Assembly (NCBI GenBank): GCA_020002185.1
Contig: CM034532.1
Coordinates: forward strand, 25,150,100-25,214,099
From: Paraescarpia echinospica
Lineage: Eukaryota > Annelida > Polychaeta > Sabellida > Siboglinidae
Direction: 5' to 3'
Length of the DNA stretch: 64,000 nucleotides
Numbering within the stretch: the first letter of the stretch is position 1; each line of letters opens with the position of its first letter. The notes below the pieces were generated by a model. The model was not told where the DNA came from, ran no database searches, and was given only the letters and a program-made list of their open reading frames with translations. Positions 11,764 to 24,230 of the stretch are shown here, piece after piece. A program made the position numbers and the translations under genes.

Positions 11764-11780
11764 ACACATATATATATATA

Positions 11781-11838
<58 letters not shown>
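11764..11838. repeat. AT/TA(C) microsatellite
   Basis: A run of alternating TA with interspersed C and G. A shorter equivalent is at 52120-52160 in the sister copy. Confidence 0.9.
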
Positions 11839-12467
11839 CTCCTAACGGGGACATATGCAGACCAAATATGCCTTTATGCATATAGCTCACCGTTAGACAA
11901 ACTGTTGTTTTTAAGCAACCAAAGCCGGTCTCTTTAAATGTTTGACCCCTGGTTTTGTGGAAACGTTTTATTTAAAAATGTGAACTGCTAGCACAACCAG
12001 AAATATAATTATATGAATTATTATTTGTACAAAACATTATTTGGGTGATTTTAAGCAAGTTGTTTTTGGACTTGATGGACCGGTTGATTTACAATTTTGC
12101 TATTTTTGCTACGAGATTTTTATAGAATTACTACCGAATTTACAACAGAAGATATCCTTTTTACAGTTCTTATGAATGATTGTATACCCAGGAAAGTATT
12201 ATGTGTGATATAACCCTGAAGGATAGAAACTGTATATTATATTTTATCAATTTTACTGAACTTTTACCTGCTGGATCTTACTGGTGGTCAATAAGACTGG
12301 TGTGAAGTTGGCGATTTGTCTTTTATATGGTGTGTATTACTGTATCGAAAAGTACAAGTGGGTTGGCTAACCTTCCCTAGTTAATTGTCAAGGGTGAAGC
12401 ATTATTTCCTTTGATCAGAGATTCAGGTACCAGAGGGGAGCCCTCCTCTGGGAGTGACACAATTAAA

Positions 12468-13352
12468 ATGAAAGGTACCCCACGAAAGAGACGGGCTGCC
12501 GGTCGTGCAATTATGCCCAAATCAGACAAAAAAGACTCTGGCCGGACACGTAATTCCACATCCGCTCAGGCAAACACACACATACCACTGCTGCAAACCA
12601 TACCGCAAAGTGCAGTGGCCCGATTTGGCGCTACACCGCCGCCATCGCATCAGAAATCTGTCAATCTTCACCGGGTGAATTATTCCCTCAAGACAGATAA
12701 AGCTATGAAAAACAAACTCGACGCGTTTAACAGGATCAACCCCATTGAGATAACTCAAACACGTGTCGGAATTCGTATATATTGCCAGGCTGCCCTATAC
12801 GAACTCTTGCGCGCGGAGATACACTCGATATATACTGGCCACGATGGCCAACAACCAGAAATCACACAAATAAAGGAACTGAACTCACTCGGAGGAATCC
12901 ACCCTGATGAAGTTGAGCTACATGAGCACAATACGGGTCAAGCTGTTATGGTGTGCGACCGGGGTATGGCAATCTCAGGTATAGAATCACCGACTAGAAC
13001 CCCCGAAAGTGAGCCAATAACCGAACAAGTGAATATAAAGTGTATTGTTTGTCGAAGGAACTGCCTCAGTCGCGCCACCTACTGCGATCAAGGAGACCAC
13101 TGGGTCCATTACAAGTGTGATAAACTATCTCCACTACAGATTCTGACTTTGGAACAGAGCGAGGGATCATACACATGCAAATCGTGTGGAACCCTCACAG
13201 ACGATCTATTGCCCCCACCCATGGTAGTATATAGTCCTGGGCCTGATACCCATACTACCAATGCCATCGATAGCGTCCCAATAGTGGCTACTGATATTGC
13301 CAGTATTGGCCCTGCAATAACTACTATATCTAACACTGCAGCATCCAGCTAA
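12468..13352 (+). CDS. LINE ORF1 with C-terminal PHD finger
   Basis: The first ATG of the open frame is at 12468 (MKGTPRKRRAAG), giving about 294 residues. The N-terminus is basic. Residues roughly 190-250 carry a C4HC3 PHD-type zinc finger: CIVC, then C, then YCDQGDHWVHYKC, and a final CKSC. PHD fingers are known in the ORF1 of some CR1-like non-LTR elements and here sit just upstream of coiled-coil and endonuclease fragments, so this is a transposon protein and not a host chromatin reader. The frame has no internal stop. Similarity between segmental copies ends just left of it. Confidence 0.75.
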   Translation: MKGTPRKRRAAGRAIMPKSDKKDSGRTRNSTSAQANTHIPLLQTIPQSAVARFGATPPPSHQKSVNLHRVNYSLKTDKAMKNKLDAFNRINPIEITQTRVGIRIYCQAALYELLRAEIHSIYTGHDGQQPEITQIKELNSLGGIHPDEVELHEHNTGQAVMVCDRGMAISGIESPTRTPESEPITEQVNIKCIVCRRNCLSRATYCDQGDHWVHYKCDKLSPLQILTLEQSEGSYTCKSCGTLTDDLLPPPMVVYSPGPDTHTTNAIDSVPIVATDIASIGPAITTISNTAASS

Positions 13353-13437
13353 AAAAATCAGCTGCCACCATCTAGCCAGAGACAATACCAAGCTAATCTG
13401 GACCCCCCAAATAGATCCGGCAAAACGCCGTGAGAAT

Positions 13438-14038
13438 ATGCTTTCTGAATGGGATAAGGAGCTGAGGCAAAAAGAGAAACAATTGGGCACTAGGGAGAAA
13501 AAAGTGAAACAACAAGAGGCGGGGGTATCTGAGCAGTCACTACAGATTGCCTCCCTAAGGTCCCTTGTGCTGAAGCTAGAAGGCGACATTAAGACAATGA
13601 AACAAGAGAACAACTTACTTCGCTTAGCACAACCACTCAACCAAGAATTAGCCCCATGTATCTGGTGCGTGTCATCCCAGAGCACAGCCTGTGTACAATG
13701 CCGACAATGCCAATGACCAATACCAAGCCTTGCTTGACGAAGTACATGAACTCTGTGAAATGTACTCCTATTCACATGACATTATCTGGATGGGAGATCT
13801 AAATGGCGCCCACTCTAGACCCGAACCCCATAAGAGAGACCATCTACTCAAGGACTTCTGTAAAGAAATTAACTTTGGCCACTCTGGAGATATAAATACA
13901 CCAACTTTCTATAGCTCACAGAGTGGGGATGGTTTCAGAATAGATCACATCATGCAACAAGGGCCTGGTCCCCATAGAGCACTCGACACTAGGGTTCTAA
14001 CTCGTGAGGCACTCAATCTATCACCACTTCAGATATAG
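13438..14038 (+). pseudogene. LINE coiled coil and endonuclease fragment
   Basis: From 13438 a highly charged coiled-coil stretch (SEWDKELRQKEKQLGTREKK) forms the end of ORF1. From about 13690, in another frame, an endonuclease piece carries IIWMGDLNGAHS (the GD-x-N catalytic block) and RIDHIMQ. The region between ORF1 and this motif is too short for a full endonuclease, so the N-terminal half of the domain is deleted. The 3' part is tandemly amplified (next entry). Confidence 0.7.
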
Positions 14039-15445
14039 AAACACCAACTTTCTATAGCTCACAGAGTGGGAATGGATTCAGAGTAGATCACATCATGCAA
14101 CAAGGGCCTGGTCCCCATAGAGCACTCGACACTAGGATTCTAACTCGTGAAGCACTCAATCTATCACCACTTGAGATATAGATACACCAACTTTCTATAG
14201 CTCACAGAGTGGGAATGGTTTCAGAATAGATCACATCATGCAACAAGGGCCTGGTCCCCATAGAGCACTGGACACTAGGGTTCTAACTTGTGAGGCACTC
14301 AATCTATCACCACTTGAGATATAGATACACCAACTTTCTATAGCTCACAGAGTGGGAATGGTTTCAGAATAGATCACATCATGCAACAAGGGCCTGGTCC
14401 CCATAGAGCACTGGACACTAGGGTTCTAACTCGTGAGGCACTCAATCTATCACCACTTGAGATATAGATACACCAACTTTCTATAGCTCACAGAGTGGGA
14501 ATGGATTCAGAATAGATCACATCATGCAACAAGGGCCTGGTCCCCATAGAGCACTCGACACTAGGGTTCTAACTCAATCTATCACCACTTGAGATATAGA
14601 TACACCAACTTTCTATAGCTCACAGAGTGGGAATGGTTTCAGAATAGATCACATCATGCAACAAGGGCATGGTCCCCATAGAGTACTCGACACTAGGGTT
14701 CTAACTCGTGAGGCACTCAATCTATCACCACTTCAGATATAGATACACCAACTTTCTATAGCTCACAGAGTGGGAATGGTTTCAGAATAGATCACATCAT
14801 GCAACAAGGGCCTGGTCCCCATAGTGCACTCGACACTATGGTTCTAACTCGTGAGGCACTCAATCTATCACCACTTGAGATATAGATACGCCAACTTTCT
14901 ATAGCTCACAGAGTGGGAATGGTTTCAGAATAGATCACATCATGCAACAAGGGCCTGGTCCCCATAGAGCACTCGACACTAGGGTTCTAACTCGTGAGGC
15001 ACTCAATCTATCACCACTTCAGATATAGATACACCAACTTTCTATAGCTCACAGAGTGGGAATGGTTTCAGAATAGATCACATCATGCAACAAGGGCCTG
15101 GTCCCCATAGTGCACTCGACACTATGGTTCTAACTCGTGAGGCACTCAATCTATCACCACTTGAGATATAGATACGCCAACTTTCTATAGCTCACAGAGT
15201 GGGAATGGTTTCAGAATAGATCACATCATGCAACAAGGGCCTGGTCCCCATAGAGCACTCGACACTAGGGTTCTAACTCGTGAGGCACCCAATCTATCAC
15301 CACTTGAGATATAGATACACCAATTTTCTATAGCTCACAGAGTGGGAATGGTTTAATAATGGATCACATCATGCAACAAGGGCCTGGTCCCCATAGAGCA
15401 CTCGACACTAGGGTTCTAACTCATGAGGCACTCAATCTATCACCA
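13893..15445. repeat. 143-bp minisatellite inside a LINE endonuclease region
   Basis: The motif 'ccaactttctatagctcac' recurs at 13901, 14044, 14187, 14330, 14473, 14605, 14748, 14891, 15034, 15177 and, with one change, 15320. Spacing is 143 bp except one 132-bp step that lost 11 bp. There are eleven units. Copies are nearly identical and most carry an in-frame stop ('gatatag'). The last unit runs into normal coding sequence again. Confidence 0.97.
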
Positions 15446-17356
15446 CATGATCCTGTGATAGCAGATGTGATTTCCATTATCCATCACTCGGATTGTATGC
15501 CCCACAGCCGCCCACAGCTGGAGCAATCAATTAAACCTATCCAATGGAAGTTTGTTGATAAGGACTTGTTCTATCAGCTCAGTAAGATGACTCTACAGCC
15601 ATTGGTCCAAGTCACACAGGATGTATCTCTTCCTTCAGTGGAGAAACTTGTTGACCAAATCAACCAAGTGCTCTATAAGGCCTCAGTCGAATCCCTCACC
15701 AGGAAACCAAACACGAAAACCGGCAACCAGCGGACACTCCCATGGGACGAGGACTTAAACCCATTGTGGCTGAAACCAAGCATACACACTGGGAATGGAA
15801 ATGTGCTGGTAGTCCAGGTGATGTTGACCACCCAAAATGCAATGCCATGAAACGTGCCAAGAAATTATTCAGAAGTGCGCAAACACAGATACAAGCCACG
15901 AGGCGTAAACAGAAACAACAGGATATCACGGACGCCTCGGAGGAGGACCATAATCTGTTCCATAAGCTTGTTAACCAGCAACGTGCAAATGGTCGCCAGA
16001 CACCACATGAGATAACCTTCTCAGGTCAGGTGCTCTCCGAAGGTGACGCTATTTTAGCCTAGGCATCATATTTCGAGAACCTGGCAACACCAAGGGACAG
16101 CCCAGAATATGACTCTGATTATAAGACCATGGCGGAGTCAATGTTCGACTCTCTCAGCACTCTATATGCTAGTGAAGATAGCAGTAGTGTGCACATATCT
16201 ACCTTGACAGGTGATAACATCACACACCAGATTGACACTATGAAGAACAATAAAGCTGCTGACCTCTACGGCCTAGCGTGTGAACTCTTGAGATACAGTC
16301 ACCCAGTACATGAATCTATACTCGCTACAAGCAGAAAAACTCTGATAAGGACCCGGATAATTATCGTAGGATATCGGTGACCTCAACAATTGGCAAACTT
16401 TTTGAGAAAGTCCTTGTCTCTCCAACGAAATCTATCCTCGTGGACAAACTTAACCGGCTACAGAGAGGTTTCTGTGCAAAGTCATCATCGATCAACACTG
16501 CCTTTATCATCTCAGAAGCAGCAGCCAAGGCCAAGGACTGTAAGCGCCCATTATTTGCGACATACCTTGAGCGTATGTTCTATATCATACATCAATGCTT
16601 GTGAAACTTCATCATCTAGGCATCACTGGAGAACTCTGGCAACTGTACTGTAGCCTGTATGACAACATGACTAGTCAGGTGAAGTGGTGTAATTTCCTGT
16701 ATCAGCCCTTACTCGAGCTACTGTGTGTACGTCAAGGGGGCATCCCCTCGACGGAACTGTTTAAAGCCCGGTGTGACAAGTTACTACATGTGCTGTTAAA
16801 CTCTGCGCTTGGATATAATATTGGATCAGTTGACGTGTCGGCTCCCACCTGTGCCGATGATACGACCCTGCTGTCCGACCGGGCTATCAACCTCCAATCT
16901 ATGATTAACCTGGCATCGCCTGACTCCAGTCGGGAGATATATAACTTCAGCACTAAGGAGACTAAAGTTATGGTAATGAACTGTAAAAATAATGCCTGGA
17001 CTGAATCACCCATGTGGAAGCTTGGTAACAGACCCATTGATGTTAGTAGCTCAGAGGTACACCTGGGTATTATTAGGACCCCAGACTGTAAAGCCAGTAG
17101 CATTGTAAAGCTAAACATCCAGAAAGCCAGGAGGGCAGGTTACTCGCTCATGGGAGCTGGTGTGTATGGCCTAAATGGACTCCATATACGTACAAACTTG
17201 AAGAACTTCACGAGCTACCAGATGTCAAGGCTGTTGTATGGACTGGAGGTACTGCCTCTGCTAAAAGAAGATAAGGGTGCACTAGACCTGTTTCACCGTA
17301 CTGTCCTGAAACACTTGCAGCATTTACCACTGGGCACATCAACAGCAGCTGTGTAA
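15359..17356 (+). pseudogene. LINE ORF2 reverse-transcriptase region (broken)
   Basis: After the minisatellite the frame continues (15359-15850, then 15742-16062, 16129-16380, 16377-16604, 16595-17356) with several frameshifts and stops. Visible blocks are MKNNKAADLYGLACELL, RQGGIPSTELF, CADDTTLLSD (the catalytic A/C-DD block) and a late 'LYGLEVLPL'. It would be the polymerase of the PHD-finger LINE that starts at 12.4 kb. Confidence 0.8.
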
Positions 17357-17491
17357 CTTATACTTGGACAGCTACCTGTATCAGCCATACTAGCACGAAA
17401 CATTCTAACACTTTATGTGAGCATTATCAGAGACCCAGCAAGTGTGGAGTGGAGATCATCCAGCGCCAGCTAGCAGTCGAAGTCCTGGAGT

Positions 17492-18127
17492 GTGACAGTT
17501 AAAGAGTTGATCCAGATTTACAACTTGCCATCATCCTATGAGCTCTTTAACAACCCACCCTCTAAGAGACAGTGGAAGCATACACTGAAAACGAACATAA
17601 CTCGTGTTGCATTCGAACAATTTAGAGAGGAGGCTCGCACGATAGTGACATTACTCCATTTAAACACATTCAAGTGCAAACCAGGCTCATTACATCCAGT
17701 CTGGGGCACTGTGGGGGACTCACCGCATGATATTGTGAGAGCCTGTACTAAGGTGCGTGTGTTGACAGGACAATACAGGCTCCAGACTGACGTAGCCAAA
17801 CAGTCTGGTGGCTCGCCGACCTGTCAGCTGTGTCACCAAGGCAGCGAGAACTTATCACACTTCCTCTTAAGCTGTACTGTCCTGTACCCTGAACGAACCA
17901 AGTTCATGAACAAACTGGAGAACACTCTACTCGTGTTAAATTATCCTGTGATTCGAAGTTCCAGGGAACAAATGATTAAACTTTTTATGGACTGTACTAT
18001 GCCAATGCTTTCGATACCAGGTGAACTACATCATGAACTAGAGACCTTAACCACAGTCTATATCTACTCAATAAACATTAAGAGGTCCATCCAACTAGGA
18101 AGCCATGTCAATCCAGTGAAGTCATGA
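17492..18127 (+). pseudogene. LINE ORF2 C-terminal region with zinc knuckle
   Basis: The open frame carries 'CQLCHQGSENLSHFLLSC', a C-x2-C-x8-H-x5-C type motif common at the C-terminus of ORF2 in several LINE clades. It is separated from the polymerase part by a short gap with stops. It ends with TGA at 18125-18127, directly before Penelope-like sequence. Confidence 0.7.
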
Positions 18128-18129
18128 GA

Positions 18130-18445
18130 GGTTCTTCTTATAGAGAAAGGATTGACTACAACAAGGACAAGGATAAGCATATTGTTCCCGATAAAGCTGA
18201 ACAGCTGAGATCGCAGGTGGCAAACATTCTGAAACCTACACAATTACCGACCACGCCGAATATTACCAAGAAAGAAAGGCAAGTCCTAGCAGAACTGAGG
18301 AAAGAAAAGAGCATAATTACTCTGCCAGCAGACAATGATTAGACACAGTAGCAATGGACACAGACGAATATGTACAGAACGTTATAGTCATGTTGTCAGA
18401 TAACAAAACCTATGAAAAGCTAAAGAAAAACACTACTCTCGAATA
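18130..18445 (+). mobile_element. Penelope-like element fragment (reverse transcriptase N-terminus)
   Basis: The translation contains 'ITKKERQVLAELRKEKSI' followed by ITLPADN and, after a one-base frame change near 18342, 'VAMDTDEYVQNVI' and 'NKTYEKLKKN'. This order (KxE-x-x-AL-x-ELRKD-x-x-I-x-ILPADKG ... VVMD ... YEKL) is the start of the Penelope RT region. Only this stretch remains. Confidence 0.75.
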
Positions 18446-20615
18446 GATTTAACAAGAACAAGATTTAACAAGATTGCCACCCAGAGAATTAACTCTAGAT
18501 GGCAGGTGGAGAAGGAAGCCTTTGGCTTTGGCTTATCGAGAGTCCAACCCTTTTACTTACATGTATCCCGCCCTTCTGAGGTATGTGACGAGTTTATTTT
18601 TAAACATATTCAAATTACTAGCACCCACACAATCAGCAGATAATCTGTTCCATTCATTTACATTCCTGTGAAAATGAGAACTTTCTTATATTTAATCTAC
18701 ACTGATCCTTTCCTAATGTAACTTCATGTCCTCTAGTCTTTCTATCTTTCTTAACTGACAAAAAATATTTCTATCAATATTTTCATAACTATTCAATACT
18801 TTAAACACTTCTATCTGATCTCCTCTCAATCTCCTGGTCTCTAGTGTTGATAAACCACATTCTTTTAGGCGTTTTTCATAACTAAGATCCCTCAGATTTG
18901 ATATAATTTTAGTCGCTCTCCTCTGTACTCTTTCTAGCATATCTATGTCCTTCTTGCGGTACAGCTTCCACGCTTGTATATAATATTATAAAGGAGGCCT
19001 AACTATTATTTTGTACAGCGTGTGATCTTTAATTAGTCTTTCTAATAATTTGCAAATCACCGATGTTAAACTCACTGGTGTATAGTTCTCCGACTTATTT
19101 CTCGAACCTTTTTTAAATAACGGTATAATGTTTGTTTCTTTCCATTCTAAAGGAACCACTCCGTCTTCTAATGACAAATTGAAAACTGTGGCAAGCGTAG
19201 TTTGGGTATAATCCCATCCACTCCAGGTGATTTATTATCCTTTATAGCCCTTATTGTCTTAGCTACCATTTCCAGAGTTACAATTAACTGTTCTAAATAT
19301 TCTGATTCTGCCCCCTTGAACTTACCCTCTGGTACTGGCAGTGAACCTTCTCTGGTAAACACCGAACTAAAATACTCATTCATGTCTTCTACCATTAAGA
19401 ATCCCTCTGATATTATACTTCCAGCACTATCTTCTAGAGGACCGACCTTATCCTGAACTTTTTGTTTGCTCCGAACGTACAAATAAAAACTCTTGCTGTC
19501 TTGTTTTATATTACAAGCTAATATTTGTTCATACAATTTCCAATAGTAGTTTGGGAGTAATGCCATCCACTCCAGTTATTTATTATCCTTCGTAGCCCTT
19601 ATTTTCTTAGCTACCATTTCCGGAGTTACAATTAACTGTCCTAAATATTCTGGTTCTGCCCCTTGAACTTACCCTCTGGTACTGGCAGTGAACCTTCTCT
19701 GGTAAACACCGAACTAAAATACTCATTCAGGTCTTCTACCATAAAGAATCTATCTAATATTACACTTCCAGCACTCTTGCTGTCATGTTTTATATTACAA
19801 GCTAATTTTTGTTCATAGCTTCTCTTTGAATTTATAATTTCAGCTGTAGCTTGGTTTAATGCTTCTTTATAAATGTTGTAGTCTTCATCATTTCCAGTAC
19901 GTCTATATGACTTCCACATCATTTGTTTGTACTTAATTTTTCTAATGGCTTCTTTCTATAAGTCTTTCTTTTTGGACCATTTCCCTTTTTTTAAGGGAAC
20001 AAATTTATCAACAATGCACTCAATTTCATTCTTTAAGATATTCCAGCATCCTGTTGCTGTCTTATTCTTCAGTGTGTTATTCCAGTCTATCTATTTTTGT
20101 TAAATATTTCCTCATGTCCTTATGTATCTTCCTTTGTGGAAATTTCTCCTCTACTGCTTTTTACTATCCCTTTCTGATTTTAATTTGATGATAAAATGTA
20201 TCTGGTTGTGATCACTACTCCCCAGTGGCTCACATATCTTAACACTGTCAACTAATTCATTCTGTGAGGACAAAACTATGTCTAACACATTCTCACCCCT
20301 GGTTGGTTCTAGCAAATGTTGAGAAAGGAAACTATCTTGTTCTAAAACTAAACACTTGTGGTCCTCACTACCCATACTCTGTAGAGATTTCCATTGTATA
20401 TGCCCATTGTTAAAATCCCCCATAATAACACAGTCCCGTTTGCTCACTTCCATTACAGCGTATTGTACTTATTCATTCTCTTCTATGCTTATGTTTGGAC
20501 TTCGATAAACTAACCCAACCGTTAACGGTGAGTTTCGTGTATCTATGTTACACCAAACAGCTTCTTCGCAATCTGCTTCTCTTTCTAATGTTATTATTGT
20601 AATGCTAAGGGAGCG
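18446..20615 (-). mobile_element. CR1 LINE, decayed, with an internal duplication
   Basis: The 3' terminus is at 18446 ('ttaacaagattgcca') and the element reads leftwards. Pieces include the RT end (18940-18713, MLERVQRRATKIISNLRDLS), the RT start (19177-18986, NIIPLFKKGSRNKSENY), the ORF2 middle (19566-19168, DNKSPGVDGI) and the endonuclease end (20453-20151, DCVIMGDFNNGHIQW). Much of the catalytic RT core is missing. A segment of about 120 bp around 19.20-19.32 kb recurs at 19.56-19.68 kb, a rearrangement inside this copy. Confidence 0.85.
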
Positions 20616-21560
20616 ATTTGTATCCGGGGTAGCCAACGAAATGTAGATATCAGTATCATCAGCATAAAGATGATGATCCTAGTTATGTCCTTGTATAACA
20701 GAGCTTAGTGACGTGGTGTAAAGAGTAAAAAGCAAAGGCCCAAGAACAGAACCCTGGGGAACACCAAATAAAGTTGGCAGCGCAGCTGAAAAGCAGTTAC
20801 CAATCTTTATAGTTTGGTATATATTAGTTAGGTATCAAGAAAAGCAGCTTAGAACTGTGGCCAGATATGCCGTACCACTTTAGTAAGCGTTCAATGAGAA
20901 TGTTGTGATCAATCGTGTCAAAAGCAGCAGAGAGATTTAGTAAGGTAAGTGCAGTCACTTTACCATTATTAATGTTCAAGTTAATGTCATTGTGAACGTT
21001 TAAGAGGGCAGTCTCTGTTGAATGAAACTGACTATATGCTGATTGTAACATCAGTTAATGCATTTGTGCTAATGTGAGACCTTAGACGACTTACTAGAAC
21101 ATTTTCTAGTATTTTGGAAATAAAGCTGAGGTTACAAGTAGGTCTTGTTTAGGCAGAGATGACTTCTTAAGAAGCGGAGTGACATGAGCGCATTTGAAAT
21201 CATCAGGAAAACAGCCAGAGTAAATTTATGCATTTACAGGCCTGATATTTGTTATAGGTCCAATTGATGTATAGAAACCTACTTTTGTCACTATTGTTGG
21301 AAAAGGATCAAGTTCACAAGACTTATTTGGGGAGAGCATAATTATTTTCCTAACTTCATCAACAGTTGCAGGTTCAAATGATACAAGTAGAGAATTTACT
21401 TGTGGAAAGTCCACATTAACATTACTTATAGTATGATCTGGGAAAGCAGAACGAATTGATTTTAGTCTTAAAGTGACTAGAGAACGAGTCACATATAGAC
21501 TTAACTGATACATGATCAGGTAACGATGGAACAGCCCGTCTGTCTTATCGATGACCATAT
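20610..21560 (-). mobile_element. L2-like LINE fragment (reverse transcriptase)
   Basis: Minus-strand blocks are SAYSQFHSTETALLNVHNDI and LLNLSAAFDTIDHNILIERL (21051-20824), then GVPQGSVLGPLLFTLYTT and YADDTDIYIS in 20.64-20.76 kb. An upstream piece (21558-21226) ends in ISPNKSCELDP-like sequence. Stops and frame breaks are present. It abuts CR1 sequence at its left end. Confidence 0.8.
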
Positions 21561-21624
21561 TTGACCATATTTGTATAATAATCTCATTTAGCTTTGGCCA
21601 TTTGTGTGTTACAGAGGTGACATT

Positions 21625-23105
21625 ACTTAGAATAGCGCGAAGTGTCTAAAGGCGAGCATGATTTGTGCCATACATGGTGGTCCGAAAATACGTCGGAAAG
21701 ACTAGCACAGTATATAGAAAATAACAGAGCGCCCAAAACACTGCGCTGTGGAACTCCATGTCGTACTCGGCTGTCACAAGAAAGATGACCGTCAACGCTG
21801 ACGCACTGTGTTCGGTCGGCAGGGTAAGAGGCGAGCCAGCAAAGTATGTCGCCTTGCACGCCGATTCGGTCTAGATCAGCGACAAGAATGTCATGGTCGA
21901 TCGTGTTGAATGCAGCGCTGAGAACTAGTACTACATGCATACGAGCATCCAGTGATCTTAACACATCGTCTTGAATACAAAAAATCGCTGTCTCAACGCT
22001 GTGTGACGGGCGGTAGGCGTTCTGAAAAGGATCTCCAATGCCGTTGTGTTGCACATCCAAACGCAGTTGGGCAGAGTCGGGGCATACGGAAGGATCGAGA
22101 TAGGTCGGAAGCTGGCGTAGTCGTCGACGGGAAGACCAGAACGTTTAAGAAGAGGCGTGATGACTGCGTACTTCAGGCGGACGGGAACAGTGAAAGAGTC
22201 GTAGGACAGGTTGATCAATTTCACGAGAATCGGCGCCAAGATGGATGTATTCGCCTTCAGAATAACGGACGGCAGTGGATCAAGCTTGGACGACTTTGTC
22301 TTGCCACTTGTGATGAGTGTCGTTACTTCTTCGAGCTAGCAGCGGCGAAGAAACCATACGTGGCTGTGCGTTGTCAACATCAGCTGACAGAACCATGATT
22401 CGGCTGCGGATCGAGTTGATCTTGTTGGCGAAGTGGTAAGCGAAACGCTCAGCAACAACGGCAGGGCCACCAATGTCGGTGGGAAGATGGTTCACACACT
22501 TATGGCCAAGAAAATGGTTCGCAATACGAAACATTGCCCCGTTATCGTTCGAGGCAGACTCAATTTATTTACTTTAGAACGCAGCTTTCGACGGTGGTCG
22601 TTGGTCCTGCTACGTCGCCACGTGCACTCAAGCAGACGGACCTGACGTTTCAGCTCATCCACTTGCCGACACCACCACGGAGTATGGACAGGACAGCTCT
22701 GAACCGTACTGATCGTACAAGCCGCCTACGTAACAGACAGGTTGAGTAACAAAATCGCACCCACATAGATCTTTCGTGAAGGTGGTGTTGTCTATCGCAG
22801 CGTATCGACGGTATTCTATCTTCTTGCGTGGCGGGTGGGGCTTGGTGGTGGTGAGGTCACAAAGAACGGCAAAATGATGTGTAACAAGATCCTCGACGGA
22901 TACTCGCGAAACAGGCGATGAAGAAGAAACAATGATGATGAGGTCAAGCACTTTACCCTGGTTGTGCGTCGCGAGACGGTCCGTAGACATAAACGAGTGC
23001 ACCTGTGAAATTGCAGATGACGCAGAAACTGCCTTGCGTAGACCGTCATGCCTGAAGTGTAATGTCACGCTTGACCACCAGTAATGTTTGTGTTGTTGTT
23101 CCACA
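21625..23105 (-). mobile_element. Second L2-like LINE fragment (endonuclease end to reverse transcriptase)
   Basis: The pieces on the minus strand are 23104-22655 (endonuclease C-terminal region with VSVEDLVTHHFAVLCDL), 22534-22280, 22239-21958 (VRLKYAVITPLLKR and FRPISILPY) and 22060-21623 (FQNAYRPSHSVETAI, LSAAFNTIDHDIL, GVPQRSVLGALLFSIY). It differs in base composition (richer in CG) from the fragment to its left, so it is a separate element. Confidence 0.8.
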
Positions 23106-23977
23106 GGTGCAATCCACTGAACTTGAGATAAAAATCACTCAAATACTAAAAACTATAAAACAACCAGTAAAACTGCTCAGTCCAGGATCGCCTAGACTCT
23201 TTCATAAAAAAACAACTGTAAAACTGCACTGTGTCTCCTCGTTAAAAACTGGTCAAATGCAAAATATGCACGGAGCTTATAGCGGTGCAGCCACATGCTG
23301 GCGCGACCAATAGAAGGGATTAGCAGGAACTTTCTATTATAACAAACATAAAGGCTAGGCAAGCTATGCTACATTGAAATAGAATGATGATTCTAGTGTG
23401 ATTAGGAAAAAGCACATTAAAATGATTAGACGTCAATGGTTTGCATAAAACAAAATCTTTATCCCTTACGGCAACGGGGCAGAATACGCAGAAAACATCC
23501 AATAAGAATAATGGGGACATAATTATATCAGACTATTAACATATTCCGTTGAAATTAATACAGCAAAAACATGTAGCCACAATACATAAATACTAATGTT
23601 TAGCCATGAGTAATAATTAACAAGTAACAAATGTGATTATTTATTGTTTAAGCCAAAATATCACTAAATAACAAGAAAATAAAAGCAGTAATTATATTAT
23701 CCAAAATGCATGCACAGTCTGTGTTAACAGAACAGCCAGAACAAGTCTAAACTAGCGGACACAAGGCATAGGTTAAAGGATATTAATCAAATGGCATATA
23801 GATTACAATTTTTACTTGGGGCAAATCAAGGAGCTATAACATCTCAGAAAAGCCATGTTAGTAAAAAGCTTTAGGGCATGATATCAACTATCAACCTAGA
23901 CAAAGCTGCAATTTGTATAGATAATGATAACAATACGAAAAATCAATTGTACTAGGACGTTGACGTTGTTACGTAAA
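23106..23977. other. No gene seen
   Basis: AT-rich sequence between the LINE fragments and the 5' LTR. No domain, tandem repeat or splice-bounded exon was recognised. Confidence 0.5.
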
Positions 23978-24230
23978 TGTAGTGTGGAGCAGCACTGTAA
24001 ATAGTTCATACACCCAAGATAAGTACGCACAACCGCATTACCCCCCCCCAAACAATACACACACCCTATAAATATCCGTACAACAATAACAGACGCCACT
24101 CTGAACTGCCGCCGCCGTGATCGCCCGTCCCCCGAGACCCGCAGTCCCGTCGGTCCTTCAGCCTCGTAGATGTGCGACTTTGTCTTCGCAGTTCTGCACA
24201 TTGTGCCTGCCCAAGTAAGAGCTGCGCACA
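23978..24230 (+). mobile_element. 5' LTR of an LTR retrotransposon
   Basis: It starts TGTAGTGTGGAGCAGCAC and ends GCTGCGCACA, giving TG...CA ends. It is homologous along its length to 30712-30961 and 57712-57958. Four bases downstream, TGGCGCTACGAGCAGGG (from 24234) is a plausible primer-binding site because it begins TGG and is rich in tRNA-3'-end-like bases. The copy is more diverged than the two 3' LTRs are from each other. Confidence 0.75.

Larger units (their letters stand above)
1..11915. repeat. Segmental duplication, unit-2 copy, left block
   Basis: This block matches 44.7-52.2 kb in the same orientation, in exons and introns alike, by eye at roughly nine bases in ten. Shared landmarks are the exon E4, E3 and E2 pairs, the hAT remnant, the L2-like LINE, and the non-coding 2.76-4.4 kb and 10.1-11.5 kb stretches. 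Differences include a CR1 3' end at 295-465 and a 4.2-kb LINE at 4.7-8.9 kb found only here, and SINEs found only in the partner. Similarity stops near 11.9 kb at the sequence 'caaactgttgt', where each copy continues with unrelated mobile elements. No gene other than the exons is seen in it. Confidence 0.85.

Noticed and set aside
12377..12470. LINE ORF1 start at 12411
   Set aside because: That position is TTG. The first ATG of the frame is at 12468, which gives the basic N-terminus.
13893..15445. CRISPR-like array
   Set aside because: Units are contiguous 143-bp copies with no variable spacers, in a eukaryotic LINE.
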